The notes beneath the pieces are model-generated. The model did no database searches. It saw only the letters and a list, made by a program, of their open reading frames with translations, and had not been told where the DNA came from. From Stentor roeselii (Eukaryota > Ciliophora > Heterotrichea > Heterotrichida > Stentoridae), in contig RSEH01000029.1 in assembly GCA_006503475.1 (NCBI GenBank), positions 1 through 64,000 on the forward strand: a DNA stretch of 64,000 nucleotides, read 5' to 3'. The position numbers were made by a program, and so were the translations under genes. Of this stretch, positions 20,274 through 31,200 are shown one piece after another; positions within the stretch are counted from its first letter, which is position 1, and each line of letters opens with the position of its first letter.

Positions 20274-22396
20274 ATGATTATCCCCAATAAAATTATCACA
20301 ATAAAAATGAATCATTCAACAGAAACCTCATTCTTCCTAAACCTAAAAGTTAAAAAGTCTCTTCAAGCAATAACATCAGAGCCCCTTTTTCCCTCAAAAA
20401 AAATCATCAAATATTCACTATCTTCAGATTCTTTCGAAGTTTTAACAAAGACTCCAGCCCAAAAAATCTTTTATACAGGGAGTTACATGACCTTCACCTA
20501 TCTCTCATATAAAAGCCCTGAAGATTTTCCTTCCCAGCTTTCAAATCACCTGCTAAATTCATTTTATTCAACTCAAAATCTTTACATTTTTCCTCAAAAC
20601 CTCTCAGCAGTTAAAATTCAAAGAGTTCATCTTTACAACGAGAAAAAAAAATTTGAATTACTTGTCACAGGCCATAAAAAAACAATTTTTCAAGCAGTAA
20701 GAAGCCTGGGGTACTCAATAATTGAAGAATTGAATGATTTTTCCTTTAGAATTTCGAAAAGAGTCGAAACTTCTCAGGTGGCTGTATCAGAATTGATAAG
20801 TTCTTTCAATGAATTCGTGAAAAATGTTGAAAATGAGGACAGGCTCCAGTTAAAATGCATTGAAATAGAGCTTCAAAGACGAAGAAGGTCATTATTCGCT
20901 GTGCAGGACGGAAAGTTGACTTTCCTTGAAATAAACTCACAAATGAGTAGTTTTCGAAGAATTTCAGTGACAATATCAGTGATCTCTGGCGTGATTTCAT
21001 TGAAATACACTTTAAACCACGACGATTTTCTCAAAAATGGTTATTTACCCGAGCCAGAAGTAAAAACCCTGAAAAAGTACCTAATCAAAATAAACAAAAC
21101 CCTTAACGAAGGTTTTTTTTCATTTCAGTCAAAAATCGTCTTCCAATTTTCCCATCACTCCTCAAGTATCACGAAGGAAAACATGTGTACTAGCCTGATG
21201 ATTCAAAGAGATCTAGACACAATCAACCTGCACATCCCTCAGTTAACAAAAATCCTTCTTCAAGATTTCACCGAAGAAGTCTTTGAATCATCCAGGGTGT
21301 TAAAAGTTGTTCCTGCTTTCACTTTCAAGTACTTTAAATCCTCGCCTTCCACCTTCGAAGTGATTAAAGACTTAAAACGTGCCTTGGATACGAAAAATGA
21401 CTATTTCTTATCAAATCGCTTCAATCACAGAAAAATTCATATTCAGGACCAGGTCGTTACTTGCACAGTGCCGATGAACTTCTTGACATTCAGTGAAATG
21501 GTAAATGAAAATCCAACCCTCGTTGTCTTAAGCATCAACGAGTTGATTGAAGAACTGGCATCAGTCAATCTCATCTTCAACAACAGTCACTTTCCTCTCA
21601 ACCTATTCTTGTGAAATGAAGAAAAACCAGTTTTCAACTACCAAGTCTGCTTATCCCAAGTACTCCAAATTCATTCCTCTAACATTTTCAAAGCCATGTC
21701 TAAAACAAAGCACTCATTCCTTAAAGAAATCGGAAATTTTCACTTAAAAACCTTGAAAAACAGTTTTCAATTTTTTTCCATAAAAGAAGTCAAACTTTTA
21801 TTTGAAAACTCTGAAATCATCGAAATTAAAAAATCATCCAGGGCGCTTTTCAGAGCTTTTCAAGTCCATTCCAAAGTAATCCTTCGAAAATGCTTCGGAA
21901 TCATCAAAGCTGAAGAAAAGAATTTTTTATTTTCTCAAGAGTCACAGGCCAGCCACTTACAAACTTCTTGAATTTTTTGAATTTCAGTCAAAAACTAGAA
22001 ATTTTCAGAAAATTGTTTAATTTACTTGAAAAGATTTTAGAAAAAAATTCAGAAATTGTGAGTTTTGACCTTGATTGCTTGGTTTTAGATGAGTTTTTTC
22101 ACTTGAAGTTAGATTTGAAGCCACAAGAAGCGATTTCTGAGTGGTTTAAAGCTCCAGAAGTGATTCAAGGAAGAACTGCACGGGTTTCTTTGATTTATAG
22201 TTTTGGGAAAGTGGCTGAGGTGTTGTTTGGGTTGAGGACTGAGGATGAAAACGAGTTGAGAGTAGTTTTTAATGTTCAAGAGATAATCAAGCGATGCACT
22301 GAAAGACTAGTTCCAAGAAGACTTTCATTACAAGCCTTGAAGTTAATGATTCAAAAATTCTTTTCACTTATCAAACCTCTTCATGTAAAAAATTAA
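20274..22396 (+). pseudogene. Broken or misassembled kinase-like gene (degenerate pseudokinase)
   Basis: Three ORFs line up as one gene. The first runs from ATG 20274 to a TGA at 21612-21614. The same frame reopens at once and continues to 21971, including an ATG at 21696. A shift equal to one missing base near 21966 then joins the frame 21968-22396. The second and third parts together look like a degraded kinase fold: 'FFSIKEVKLL' (beta3-like Lys), 'HSKVILRKCFGII' and 'NFLFSQESQASHLQT' (hinge), then 'FDLDCLVLD', 'EWFKAPEVIQG' (APE) and 'SLIYSFGKVAEVLFGL'. HRD and DFG are absent. No 15-16 nt GT-AG intron removes the TGA or the shift. Either a decaying pseudogene, two sequence errors, or two genes (ATG 21696 starting the second). 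Confidence 0.55.
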
Positions 22397-22405
22397 CTAT
22401 TTAAA

Positions 22406-24145
22406 TTAACACTCCTCAAAAAGCGAAGCCAAAAACACCAACTGATCCTCAATCTGCTTCTTCTGCTTTAAAAAACATTCAAACTTCTCAACCGATGCAA
22501 GAATTTCCTTCTCTCTAGCCTTAACCTCTGAAAACTTTCTAGAATAGTTAAAAACCTGTTGTTCCAAACACTTCTGTCGTTTTTCCAAGTCATTTCTAAG
22601 TATCTTCAAGTTTCTATGTTCATTTTGAACAATTGAAACGAGTCCAATATTATCCTGAAGTTTTCCCAAGTTATTAAAAATAAAATTTTCCCTTTTGCTC
22701 AGATCTTCTTCTTTTTCATTAAGACGATTTTCCCTGAGTTTCAAGTATTTTTGCAGTTCTTCAGTAGAGCCCATTGTTTTTTCTGTCTTTTTTGGACTAT
22801 TTTCTTTTTTTCCTTTATTTGAATTGAAGACGCTGCTGCTGTTAAGTGGCTCACCTCTAAAACTAGACCTTGAATGACTTAATTTTTTTGTTTCAAGGTC
22901 GAAGAGATGGAGCTTGTTTGCAGAGTTTGACCTTTCAAGTGAAGCGTTTATTACTCGCTTTGACTTTAAACTGCTTAGCTTTGTTTTTAATCGGTCAAGT
23001 CTTGTTTTTATTTGGTCTGAACGGGGTGAATGGCAGAATTCTGAGGATTCTAGAGAATTTATTTCTTTTTCTAAGGATGATATCTCGTTGTCTAGCTCTG
23101 ATGTTGGCTCTGAACGTCGTGGCTTTAGGATTATTCCTTCTATTATCGATTTTTTTTCTAAGCGTGCTGGCTTGAAGAATGATGAGGTGGATTGCATGTC
23201 TTGAAGGGTTTTCTTTAGAATTTCTTGTTTTCTTCGGTTTTCTTGGAACTCTTGGTGAAGGTTTTTTCGCTGGTGAGAAAGGAGCTCTAGGTCTTTTTCC
23301 ATTAGGGCTTTTTTGGAGGTTATTTGGGTTTCTTGGATGGATAGGTCTGTTTGCTTATCCCTCAGATGTTTTTCCCAGTCATTCAGCGACTGAATCTTAT
23401 TAGAATAATTTTCCTTTAAAAAGCAAAGTTCAGTGATTTCCCAATTCAACTTATCAATAAGTAGCTTCAATTCTCTAGAATTATTCTTAGAAGTGACTTG
23501 TTCACAAGCAGATATAAACGAAGGACAAACTTGAGTATTCTGAACCTCCACCGAAAAACTTTCACTAAAAGCCTCCTTCATCAACTCATCAATATCCCCT
23601 TTAAACCCTTTCCCAAAGTCACAATTTTCCTTACCCCCAATTTTTTTCCCACAAAAACTAAGAGCCAACAAATTTTTCCCAGGAAAGCTCAAAGAACGTT
23701 CTTTAAGCACAAGAATAATCTGTTTTCCCGAAACACTTAAAATAACTCTATCCTTCTCCGAATGAAAGTTTTTTTTAACACCCAAAAGTCCATCACAAAG
23801 TTTTTCTAATTGTTGCTCATTAACTTCAAGTACCAGTTTCGAAGACGTCAAAGTTTTATCCGACTCTCGAAGTTCATGACTTCGAAAGTCTTCTGACAAC
23901 ATCGACTGTCTTTCAAAGAACTTGAACTGCTCTTCGTCAAATTCGCTGCCGTCAAGTGAAATTTTCCCTGAGTCTAAAAAGGAGTCAATGGAAGGTGCCC
24001 TGGAAGAGCGAAACCTGCTGAGTGGTGAAAGTTTTTCATTGTTGAAGGCTTGAATGACGTGGTTGAGCCTGTCGATCTGTGAAGAAATCGATTCTTCATC
24101 AGAATTCAAAGAATTCAAAGGAAGTTTCGTCGTTAATCGTGCCAT
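22406..24145 (-). CDS. Coiled-coil protein of unknown function
   Basis: 579 residues, ATG at 24145. Residues 1-100 are polar and Ser-rich. About 105-190 form a compact, possibly beta-rich segment ('VILSVSGKQIILVLKERSL'). From about 225 to the end the sequence is mostly charged heptad coiled coil with two Ser/Lys-rich breaks (about 345-440). It ends 9 bp from the end of the convergent kinase-like gene. Its start is 75 bp from the divergent RING/coiled-coil gene, so the two may share a promoter. Not recognised; a cytoskeletal or centriole/basal-body role would be only a guess. Confidence 0.72.
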   Translation of the reverse strand: MARLTTKLPLNSLNSDEESISSQIDRLNHVIQAFNNEKLSPLSRFRSSRAPSIDSFLDSGKISLDGSEFDEEQFKFFERQSMLSEDFRSHELRESDKTLTSSKLVLEVNEQQLEKLCDGLLGVKKNFHSEKDRVILSVSGKQIILVLKERSLSFPGKNLLALSFCGKKIGGKENCDFGKGFKGDIDELMKEAFSESFSVEVQNTQVCPSFISACEQVTSKNNSRELKLLIDKLNWEITELCFLKENYSNKIQSLNDWEKHLRDKQTDLSIQETQITSKKALMEKDLELLSHQRKNLHQEFQENRRKQEILKKTLQDMQSTSSFFKPARLEKKSIIEGIILKPRRSEPTSELDNEISSLEKEINSLESSEFCHSPRSDQIKTRLDRLKTKLSSLKSKRVINASLERSNSANKLHLFDLETKKLSHSRSSFRGEPLNSSSVFNSNKGKKENSPKKTEKTMGSTEELQKYLKLRENRLNEKEEDLSKRENFIFNNLGKLQDNIGLVSIVQNEHRNLKILRNDLEKRQKCLEQQVFNYSRKFSEVKAREKEILASVEKFECFLKQKKQIEDQLVFLASLFEEC

Positions 24146-24220
24146 ATTTTAAATATTTGCAATCTTGCAGGTGACTACGTCGTTAAAAGAATTAAATAAT
24201 CGTGATTTTATTAATAAACA

Positions 24221-25000
24221 ATGGAATCACTTAACTGTCCCCTTTGCGGATTAGAACTTTGCAAACCAGTCACCTTGCCTTGTGGACACTCCTTCTGCCA
24301 AGCTTGCATCAGGAAGAATGCAGTGAAAAAAGTAATAAAATGTGAGAAATGCATTAAATACTTTCACTTAAAATTTCTGGATTTTTCGGTTAATCAAGGA
24401 CTTGTCTGGCTTCTTCAACAACGGAAAGATCTTCTTTTTGTTATTTCTGAGAAAGAAACAATTGTTAACGAGTTAAAAGCGAAAATAACTGAAAAAAACA
24501 CTCGAATTGAAAACTTGGAATTTTCAAAAGCAAGTCTTGAGTCTAAACTTGAATTTCAGATAAATCAAGCTCAGGTTAAACAAGATCAAATCGACCTGCA
24601 AATCAAAGAAAATAGGAAAAAAGCTGAGGAACTTGAAGAAATTCAGCGAAAATTGAATGAAGGCCAAATGAGACTCGTTGAATCTGAAAAAAAACTTGAG
24701 AAAAGAATTCAAGAAAATTTATTGATTTTTAACTTGAAACAGGAAGAACTTTGTGCAAAGTCTCGCGAAGTTCAGATTAAGGAACTTCTTGTTGATAGGA
24801 AAAATAAGAAGTTCTTGCAGGTTGAACAGAAATGTGAAGTGCTGCAGAAGGATCTGAATTATGTTTTGAATGCGAAACAACTGCTCGTTAGGAGAAGGAA
24901 AAGTACTGAGGAAATCAGAGATAAGTCTAATCATCGTCCTGTTAGTACTGCTAAGACAAGAATGGCTGTTAGGTGCCCAGAAAAAGCTAGCCCGGAGTAA
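24221..25000 (+). CDS. RING-finger coiled-coil protein, putative E3 ubiquitin ligase
   Basis: 259 residues. The N-terminal RING-HC domain (about 6-47) reads C-P-L-C, then 'LPCGHSFCQACI' and C-E-K-C, giving the C3HC4 ligand order C-x2-C...C-x-H-x2-C-x2-C...C-x2-C. Residues about 75-235 are a long amphipathic coiled coil, followed by a basic Ser/Thr-rich tail. A RING plus coiled coil is the core of TRIM-like ligases; no B-box or substrate domain is seen. Divergently transcribed from 22406-24145 with 75 bp between start codons. No intron consensus at its 3' end extends it. Confidence 0.82.
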   Translation: MESLNCPLCGLELCKPVTLPCGHSFCQACIRKNAVKKVIKCEKCIKYFHLKFLDFSVNQGLVWLLQQRKDLLFVISEKETIVNELKAKITEKNTRIENLEFSKASLESKLEFQINQAQVKQDQIDLQIKENRKKAEELEEIQRKLNEGQMRLVESEKKLEKRIQENLLIFNLKQEELCAKSREVQIKELLVDRKNKKFLQVEQKCEVLQKDLNYVLNAKQLLVRRRKSTEEIRDKSNHRPVSTAKTRMAVRCPEKASPE

Positions 25001-25150
25001 GTGATATCATTAGAGATAAAACTGCATCACAACTAATACAATAGAATAAAAATTATTCCTATACAAAATCGTTAGCTGTCTTTTTCTTATTATTTCTTGA
25101 AAAGCTGATTTTTTAACCTTTCTCATTTGTATCTTAGAACCAGTAAAAAT

Positions 25151-25546
25151 ATGGACTTTAGATACACACTGAACTAGAAAGGTAATGAATACCAAACTGC
25201 TCCACAATCTGCAAAGGGTGATAGACGTTCTCCATCCTGATCTCGGAGAAATCCAACCGAAAAACTCAAGCAAAGACTGCCAATGATTTACAATTCAAAT
25301 ACAAAAAACGTGGTCTACGGCATGAGGACTGTCTTCGAAGTGTGCAAATCCACTAGCTTTACCTTGATCTACAATTCCAAAGACTTTCTAAAAAAATACG
25401 AACAAAAATACAAACTTCGAAGACTTTCTCTCTTTCCTGAAAGGACAGAATATATAAACAAAATCAAGAACTCAAGAATAAGAGGAAGAAGTTCAGAGGA
25501 ACTGCCAAGAAAGAGTTGGCTTTACAAAAAGAAGTTAATATGTTGA
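25151..25546 (+). pseudogene. Small basic protein gene, probably broken; intact part 25283-25546
   Basis: From the ATG at 25283 the frame encodes 87 residues, strongly basic (RIRGRSSEELPRKSWLYKKK). The same frame upstream, from an ATG at 25151, also looks protein-like (GNEYQTAPQSAKGDRRSPS and SRRNPTEKLKQRLP) but carries a TAG (about 25175) and a TGA (about 25238). No intron of the local 15-nt type removes either stop. The gene may be a pseudogene, may have errors, or may simply start at 25283. No family recognised. Confidence 0.4.
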
Positions 25547-25559
25547 TTTGAACTAATAA

Positions 25560-27608
25560 ATGGAAGGATCTGTTTCAAAAATACTCATTTGCTTTGTGGA
25601 AGCTCAGGGAATCGCTCTTACTAGGTCAAGTGCTATAAAAATTTACATTCGTGACCAGGTCAAAGCTATCAACGTAAGATTCAAATAGTTTCCTTTCAAT
25701 TCTTCGCTTTTGTTTGAAATGGAGGGGTTAACTGCTGGTGAACCTCTACTCTTGGCGGTGGAGGAAAAGTCAGAAGAAATTGGAATTGGGGACTTGAAAG
25801 CTGTGGAAGGTGAGCAAGTTATCTCTTTGACAGGCAAAGACAAGCCAGAAAACGGTAAAGTAAAAGTGATAGTCCAGCTGAACCCAAACGAAGAATCCCC
25901 CTTAAAAAAGACCCTTCTCGAAAAGACCTCCGCTCAAAGTGACTGTCCTCGTTGTTCATATCTCGAAAAAATCAGCGAAAGCCAACAAAACGAGCTCTTA
26001 TCCTTAGAAGAGCACAAGTCGACCTACGCCGACGTGAAGTCAATAATAAAGGAATATTATTCAATCGACCACATTCCTTACGCTTCAAAATACATTCCAG
26101 ACGTTGAAGAACTCGGAGTGGACCTTCCAGCGAGTTACCATGGAAAGACTTCAGCGATTTCTAAACAAGAAGCTGAGCATTTGAAAGAAGTCATCATGGG
26201 TCTCACGGAAAAGCTGAAAGTTTTGCAGGTCGTGCAAGAAGAAGTCAAGTCTTTGCGTCAGCAGCTTTATGACAGTCATGTCAACCGATTGAATCTTCAG
26301 ACCACGATTAAAGAAAATACTGAAGCACTTGAGTTGAAATGTAAAGAACAATGCAAAAAACATATTCAAATCAATGAAGAACGGTCGAAAACTATGCAGG
26401 GGCTACTGGAACAGCAGCACCTTTTTGCACAGAAAAGTTTGGAATTGGATCAGCTTAAAAGTGACCTTTCGACGCTTAATGCGACTCTTCAGCAGTTGAA
26501 GGCAGAGGAATTTAACTTCAACACAATGAAAGACCACGTATCCCGTCTGGACAACGAACTTAAACAATCCACTTTAAAGCGCGACGAACTTATTCAAGAG
26601 CACCAAAAAACCCTTTCCTCATTTTCAGAGGCGAAAGGAAAACAACTCGAAAACATCTCCAAACTAAACAACGACAAAAATTCCCTTCTCCTAATCATAA
26701 CTCAACTCGAATCAGAGATTTCTGAACAACACGATCAAAACTCCTCAATTTCCAAAGAAAATCGCGAACTCGAAAGAAACATTTCAAAACTCGAAGAAGA
26801 AATTCGTGATTTATCTTCAAACAACAAGGAAATCGAGCAAAGTCGTCAAATTGCAAGTGAAAAAGAAGAAGAGTGTCTTCGTCTCCATCGGGAAATCCAC
26901 GAAGCAGCAAAGAAATTCGAAGAACAATTAGAAGGTCTTTCAAAAGTCAACTCACAGCTGCTCAAAGAGAAGTTTGACGTAGTTGAGTCCTTAAACAAGC
27001 TAGAAAACACTTTAGAGATAAAAACTGAAGAAGTCCAAGACTTAACTCGGAATAACTACAGCTCTTTAGCGCAATGCACTATTCTTGAACAACAGGTCAG
27101 CATTCAAGATGACCAGTTCGAGATACAAAAAGCTATCGAGTCTCAACAAGCCGCAAATGAAAAGATTAAAAATATTTTACTTGAAGAGATCTCAACTATG
27201 AGCGATAATCTCAAGAAACAAAGTGATGAATGTCTTGGACTTAGTAAAAATGTTGAAAACTTGAAAAAAGAACTTGACTCTAGAAATTCTGTCAAGAAAA
27301 ATATTGAAAAAATTGTAGAAGGGTTGAAAGTTGTTAGGAAAGTTTATGTTCCGGTCAGGGGGGAACAAATTGATGAACTTGTTGCAGAGGTTCTTAATTC
27401 GAGGAGTGATTGGATTGGAATTGATGTTAGGAGGTCTTATGAAGGAGCTTATCGATTTGGAGCGAAGGAAGTTGGATTGTTTGTTGAGGAAAATTGCTTG
27501 ATGGTTAGATTTGGCAAGGCTGTCATGGATATTGATGAGTTTTTGAAAGTTTATATTCCTTTGGAGTTGCATAAACAGCAGTTGATGAAAAATGAAGTAG
27601 TTAAATAA
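25560..27608 (+). CDS. C2-like domain plus long coiled-coil protein
   Basis: Two exons joined across a 15-nt intron at 25674-25688 (GTAAGATTCAAATAG, containing an in-frame TAG). The spliced protein is 677 residues. Residues about 5-110 have the strand pattern of a C2 domain ('SKILICFVEAQGIAL', 'KIYIRDQVKAINF', 'SLLFEMEGLTAGEPLLLAVEE', 'GKVKVIVQLNP'). The classical Asp ligands are not obvious, so Ca-independent membrane or protein binding is more likely. A CPRC pair follows at about 133-136. About 200-600 is continuous coiled coil rich in E/K/Q. The last 80 residues are a small folded tail. Organisation resembles ciliary/transition-zone or tethering proteins, but no orthologue is claimed. Confidence 0.8.
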
Positions 27609-28230
27609 GATAATCGCTTTTGATTTTTTTTTGGGACGATTTAAGTAAAGTAAGATTTTTTTTTTATGATAGTTATTTGGAGATACTTTATGTTAATCCC
27701 TAAAAACTTCAAATTGTAACAAACTAGTTTTGCTTAATAACAAAGGAAATCATTATTCTATCGTTATGAAATTATCGATGAGTTGGTCAATTATATATTT
27801 TATTATTTGATAATCTTATACTTGAAATTGATTAGTTTTTGATGCAGATACTCACAGAATATAAGATTTGCGATTAATTTATATAATTTATACTAAATCT
27901 AATTTTGTATAATAATCGAGACTCTATAAAAGGATCATATCTCAGAATTAGTATAAGATATATCATATTAAAAAAACCTAAATAAATTTTTAGAGGTGAT
28001 CATTTTTGTTTCTTGATCTGCATGACTCAAATATATCATACTTCATCAAAGACCTATTCCTTTTTATTCTATGGTATTTCTCATTTCAATCTTTAACCCT
28101 CATTAAAGTTTTATTAAGTAATCAATTTAAATATAAATCCCAAACTCTAATTCATACAATGATATCACCAACCGCTTAATCTCTCACTTTTAAATCCCAT
28201 TCCCTAACTTAAAAACCTAATCCATTCCCA
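27609..28230. other. Convergent intergenic region
   Basis: Lies between two 3' ends. AT-rich with short homopolymers, including T8-T9 runs at 27624-27665 just after the C2/coiled-coil gene. No ORF, hairpin-forming repeat or RNA gene recognised. Confidence 0.5.
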
Positions 28231-31200
28231 TTATATTAAGCTACCCTCCTGCTCATCCCCATATTCAAGTTTCATCAAAAAATCCTCTAAAATCTCATTG
28301 TTTTTATCAAGTATCTCCTTCATCTCAACTCCAAACTCTTCCTGCTCTCTTTTAATATCAATAATACCATTTTCCATATTCGAAACATTATTCTTGTAAA
28401 TCCTTTCTTCAATATGATCAAGCAGATCATTAATATTATTAGCCTTCTGCTTCATAGCTTTAATTTTCATAATAACCTTATCCGACTCTTCATCATTTCC
28501 AGTTAAAAAGTCGCATTGATGTAAAAACTGTTTAGAATTAGTTCCTTTTTTCCAAAACATGAGTTTTTCGATTTCAATGATCATTTCAGTGAGTTCCTGA
28601 TAATTAGCGATATCATTTGACTCCTGCACTTTCGAGTAAGTGTCTCCCATGATGGAGATGAGCAAGTTAAGCATGATGACAGGGTTGATCATTGTAGCGA
28701 TGAAAAAGATGGCCCAGTCGAAGATTTCAGTGTACTCAGCATCGAAATCCCCGAGGTCCAGTCGGTAACTGACAGTGACGTACTCCAAGAAGGTAAGTTG
28801 CCTTTCTCTTAAAAAGTAGATAAATGAAAAAGCTAGAGTCGAGTAGCATAAAATAATGAAAAAAACTTGCATGTCTTTCAGTACCTCCGCAAGTAGCCTT
28901 ACCATGTACCTTGTTCCATCAAACATCCTGAAGTAACTGATTCCTCTAATCCATGAGAAGATGATCACACTTAAAAGCACGTCATCATCGTCATTTCCTT
29001 GAAACACATAAATTGTATATAAAATACAACTCAGTCCTCTTAACTGGTCTAAAATATTCCATTTGTCCTTCCAGTAGTCAATCGGGTCAGTGATGATTTG
29101 AGAGACTTCATATAAAGTCAACAGAATATTATTCCCGAAGAGCATCGATAAATTCACTGTTTCATTTCGGAACATGATACAATAAATCGACAACTGAATC
29201 ATATAAAAAATGTAAAGAGAGCCTTGGGCATAAACTGCCCATTTAACACGATCCCATTTATTTCCAAGTAAAACCTGGAGAATAGAAGTTCTGAATATTT
29301 CTTCATTGGAGCATTCAGTGAGACTTTCTAGAAATTCGATACTTTCCGTGGTTCCGATGTCGAGATACAAAGGACATAGACTATGGTAAAAGACTATGGA
29401 TCTTCCGTTGGGTGAGTAAAGATCTTTTGCAATGATTTTCTCTGGATATATCACAAGCATGTCTGAGTGGTACAAGGCGGGTAAGTTCGTATCATAAAAG
29501 CAAAAACTTGGAAGGTGGTTGTCCATAGCTCTTACAAATAAATTCTCATAAATCTTGATAATTTCTGGCAATTCCATCGTGTTTAACTTGGTTAAACAGT
29601 TACCAAGTGGGACATAAGCTCTTTTATTTCCTCTTTTAAAGTAATCTGACTTGATATACTTCAGGCAAAGGTCGATGCAATTTTTGTATTCCTGATCAAC
29701 ACAGAGTGAAAGAGGAGTTTCTTCATTAACAGTAGAAAAAAGTGCAGCTTTATTAGAAGACCCGAAGAGACAATAGTTAAGTTCTTCGATTCTGTTGGAA
29801 TAAGCCAGTATATGTGCAACGCCTATCAAATAAGGAGTGACTACCCAATGATGATGCTCTTCTTCTATTTGAAATTTTCCTTTCCCCTTGATATTATCCA
29901 GTATGAACTTCATGTATTTCTGTTGAGAACCTTGACTCTTCCCTGCAAGGCGAATCGCTGGAGACCTGAGCGGATTTTCCTCAATGAAAATCGTGTTGCC
30001 TTCAGCGACTGCCAAAGCTTTTTCATCTTGACTGACCGCCAACCAACTAGCAGGGTCCTGAGTGTCAGACTGGAACATGACAGTTAAATTATCCATTTTC
30101 CAGTAATAATACTTATCCTGTTGTAAACTGATTAGAAATTGACAGTCTTCTGAAAGTGAAAGACTTAAAGTCTTTCCAGCTTCAGGGACTTTCAGCTGAT
30201 ACAAGATAATTCCACTGATGTCCCAAATGATAATGCATTGGTCTTTGGAACTTGAGATGATCCACCCGTTGTTGGTGACAATCATGAAGTCGATAGAGTC
30301 ATCATGTCCATAAAGTGTTTCGATTTTATTGCCAGAAGTCACATCCCATTTGACGATAGTGCTGTCTAATGATGCTGAAAGTACGACGTTGTTATCTTCT
30401 ATAAAACAAATCGCCGTGACAGGCTGCACATGACCTTTAATAGTTGTTTTCTTTTCCATGACTTCAGTGTCATATATGATGATCCAGTTCATGTCATTTC
30501 CAACAGCTACCATGTTTTCATCACTTGAGAATCGAATGCACCAAATAGGACTGTTCACTTCATAGTCCTCAACATTAAGAGTACTTAGATTCCAACGGTA
30601 TATGCAAGGCTTCGTCGAGGTGATCAACACGAAATGACCGAATTTCGAAGCGATTACATGAGTCAGACTTCCTTCCAGTTGCACGAATTCTTGAAGGGTA
30701 TCATTGCGATAGTCCCAAATGACTGCCAAGCCGTCATCTCCTACACTGATAAGTTCAAAGCTATTGAAAAGAAATTCCACACAATTCACTTTATCTGTAT
30801 GTTTTCGATAACGCGCATTTTTCGTCAATTGCGGCACTTCCCAGACCATGAAACAATTCGAGTTTTGGTTAAAGTAAAGCTTTTTATGGTCACTTGAACA
30901 CTTGAACCACAGGACTTCCCTCTCGATGAGACTGACACTATAAGGCGAACGTTCTACTTTCATGTCCCACATGATAATAGTATTGTCTTTACTTCCTGAA
31001 ATCATGTACCTGTTGTCCTTTACAAAAGCAAGACCAGTGATTTCCCCAGTGTGCTTTGTGAACTGGTACTTCATCGTGAAATTTGAATCAACATTCCAAA
31101 CTTTTAACGTAAAATCCTTGAAACCCACTCCAATATGTCTGCGATGTTCACTAAAACTAATAATCGTCGGGGCACTGTCATGAGGATTCGTACTTTGAAG

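Noticed and set aside
25010-25273. Minus-strand 87-codon ORF
   Set aside because: No domain or typical start context, and it lies opposite a more protein-like plus-strand frame; treated as a shadow.
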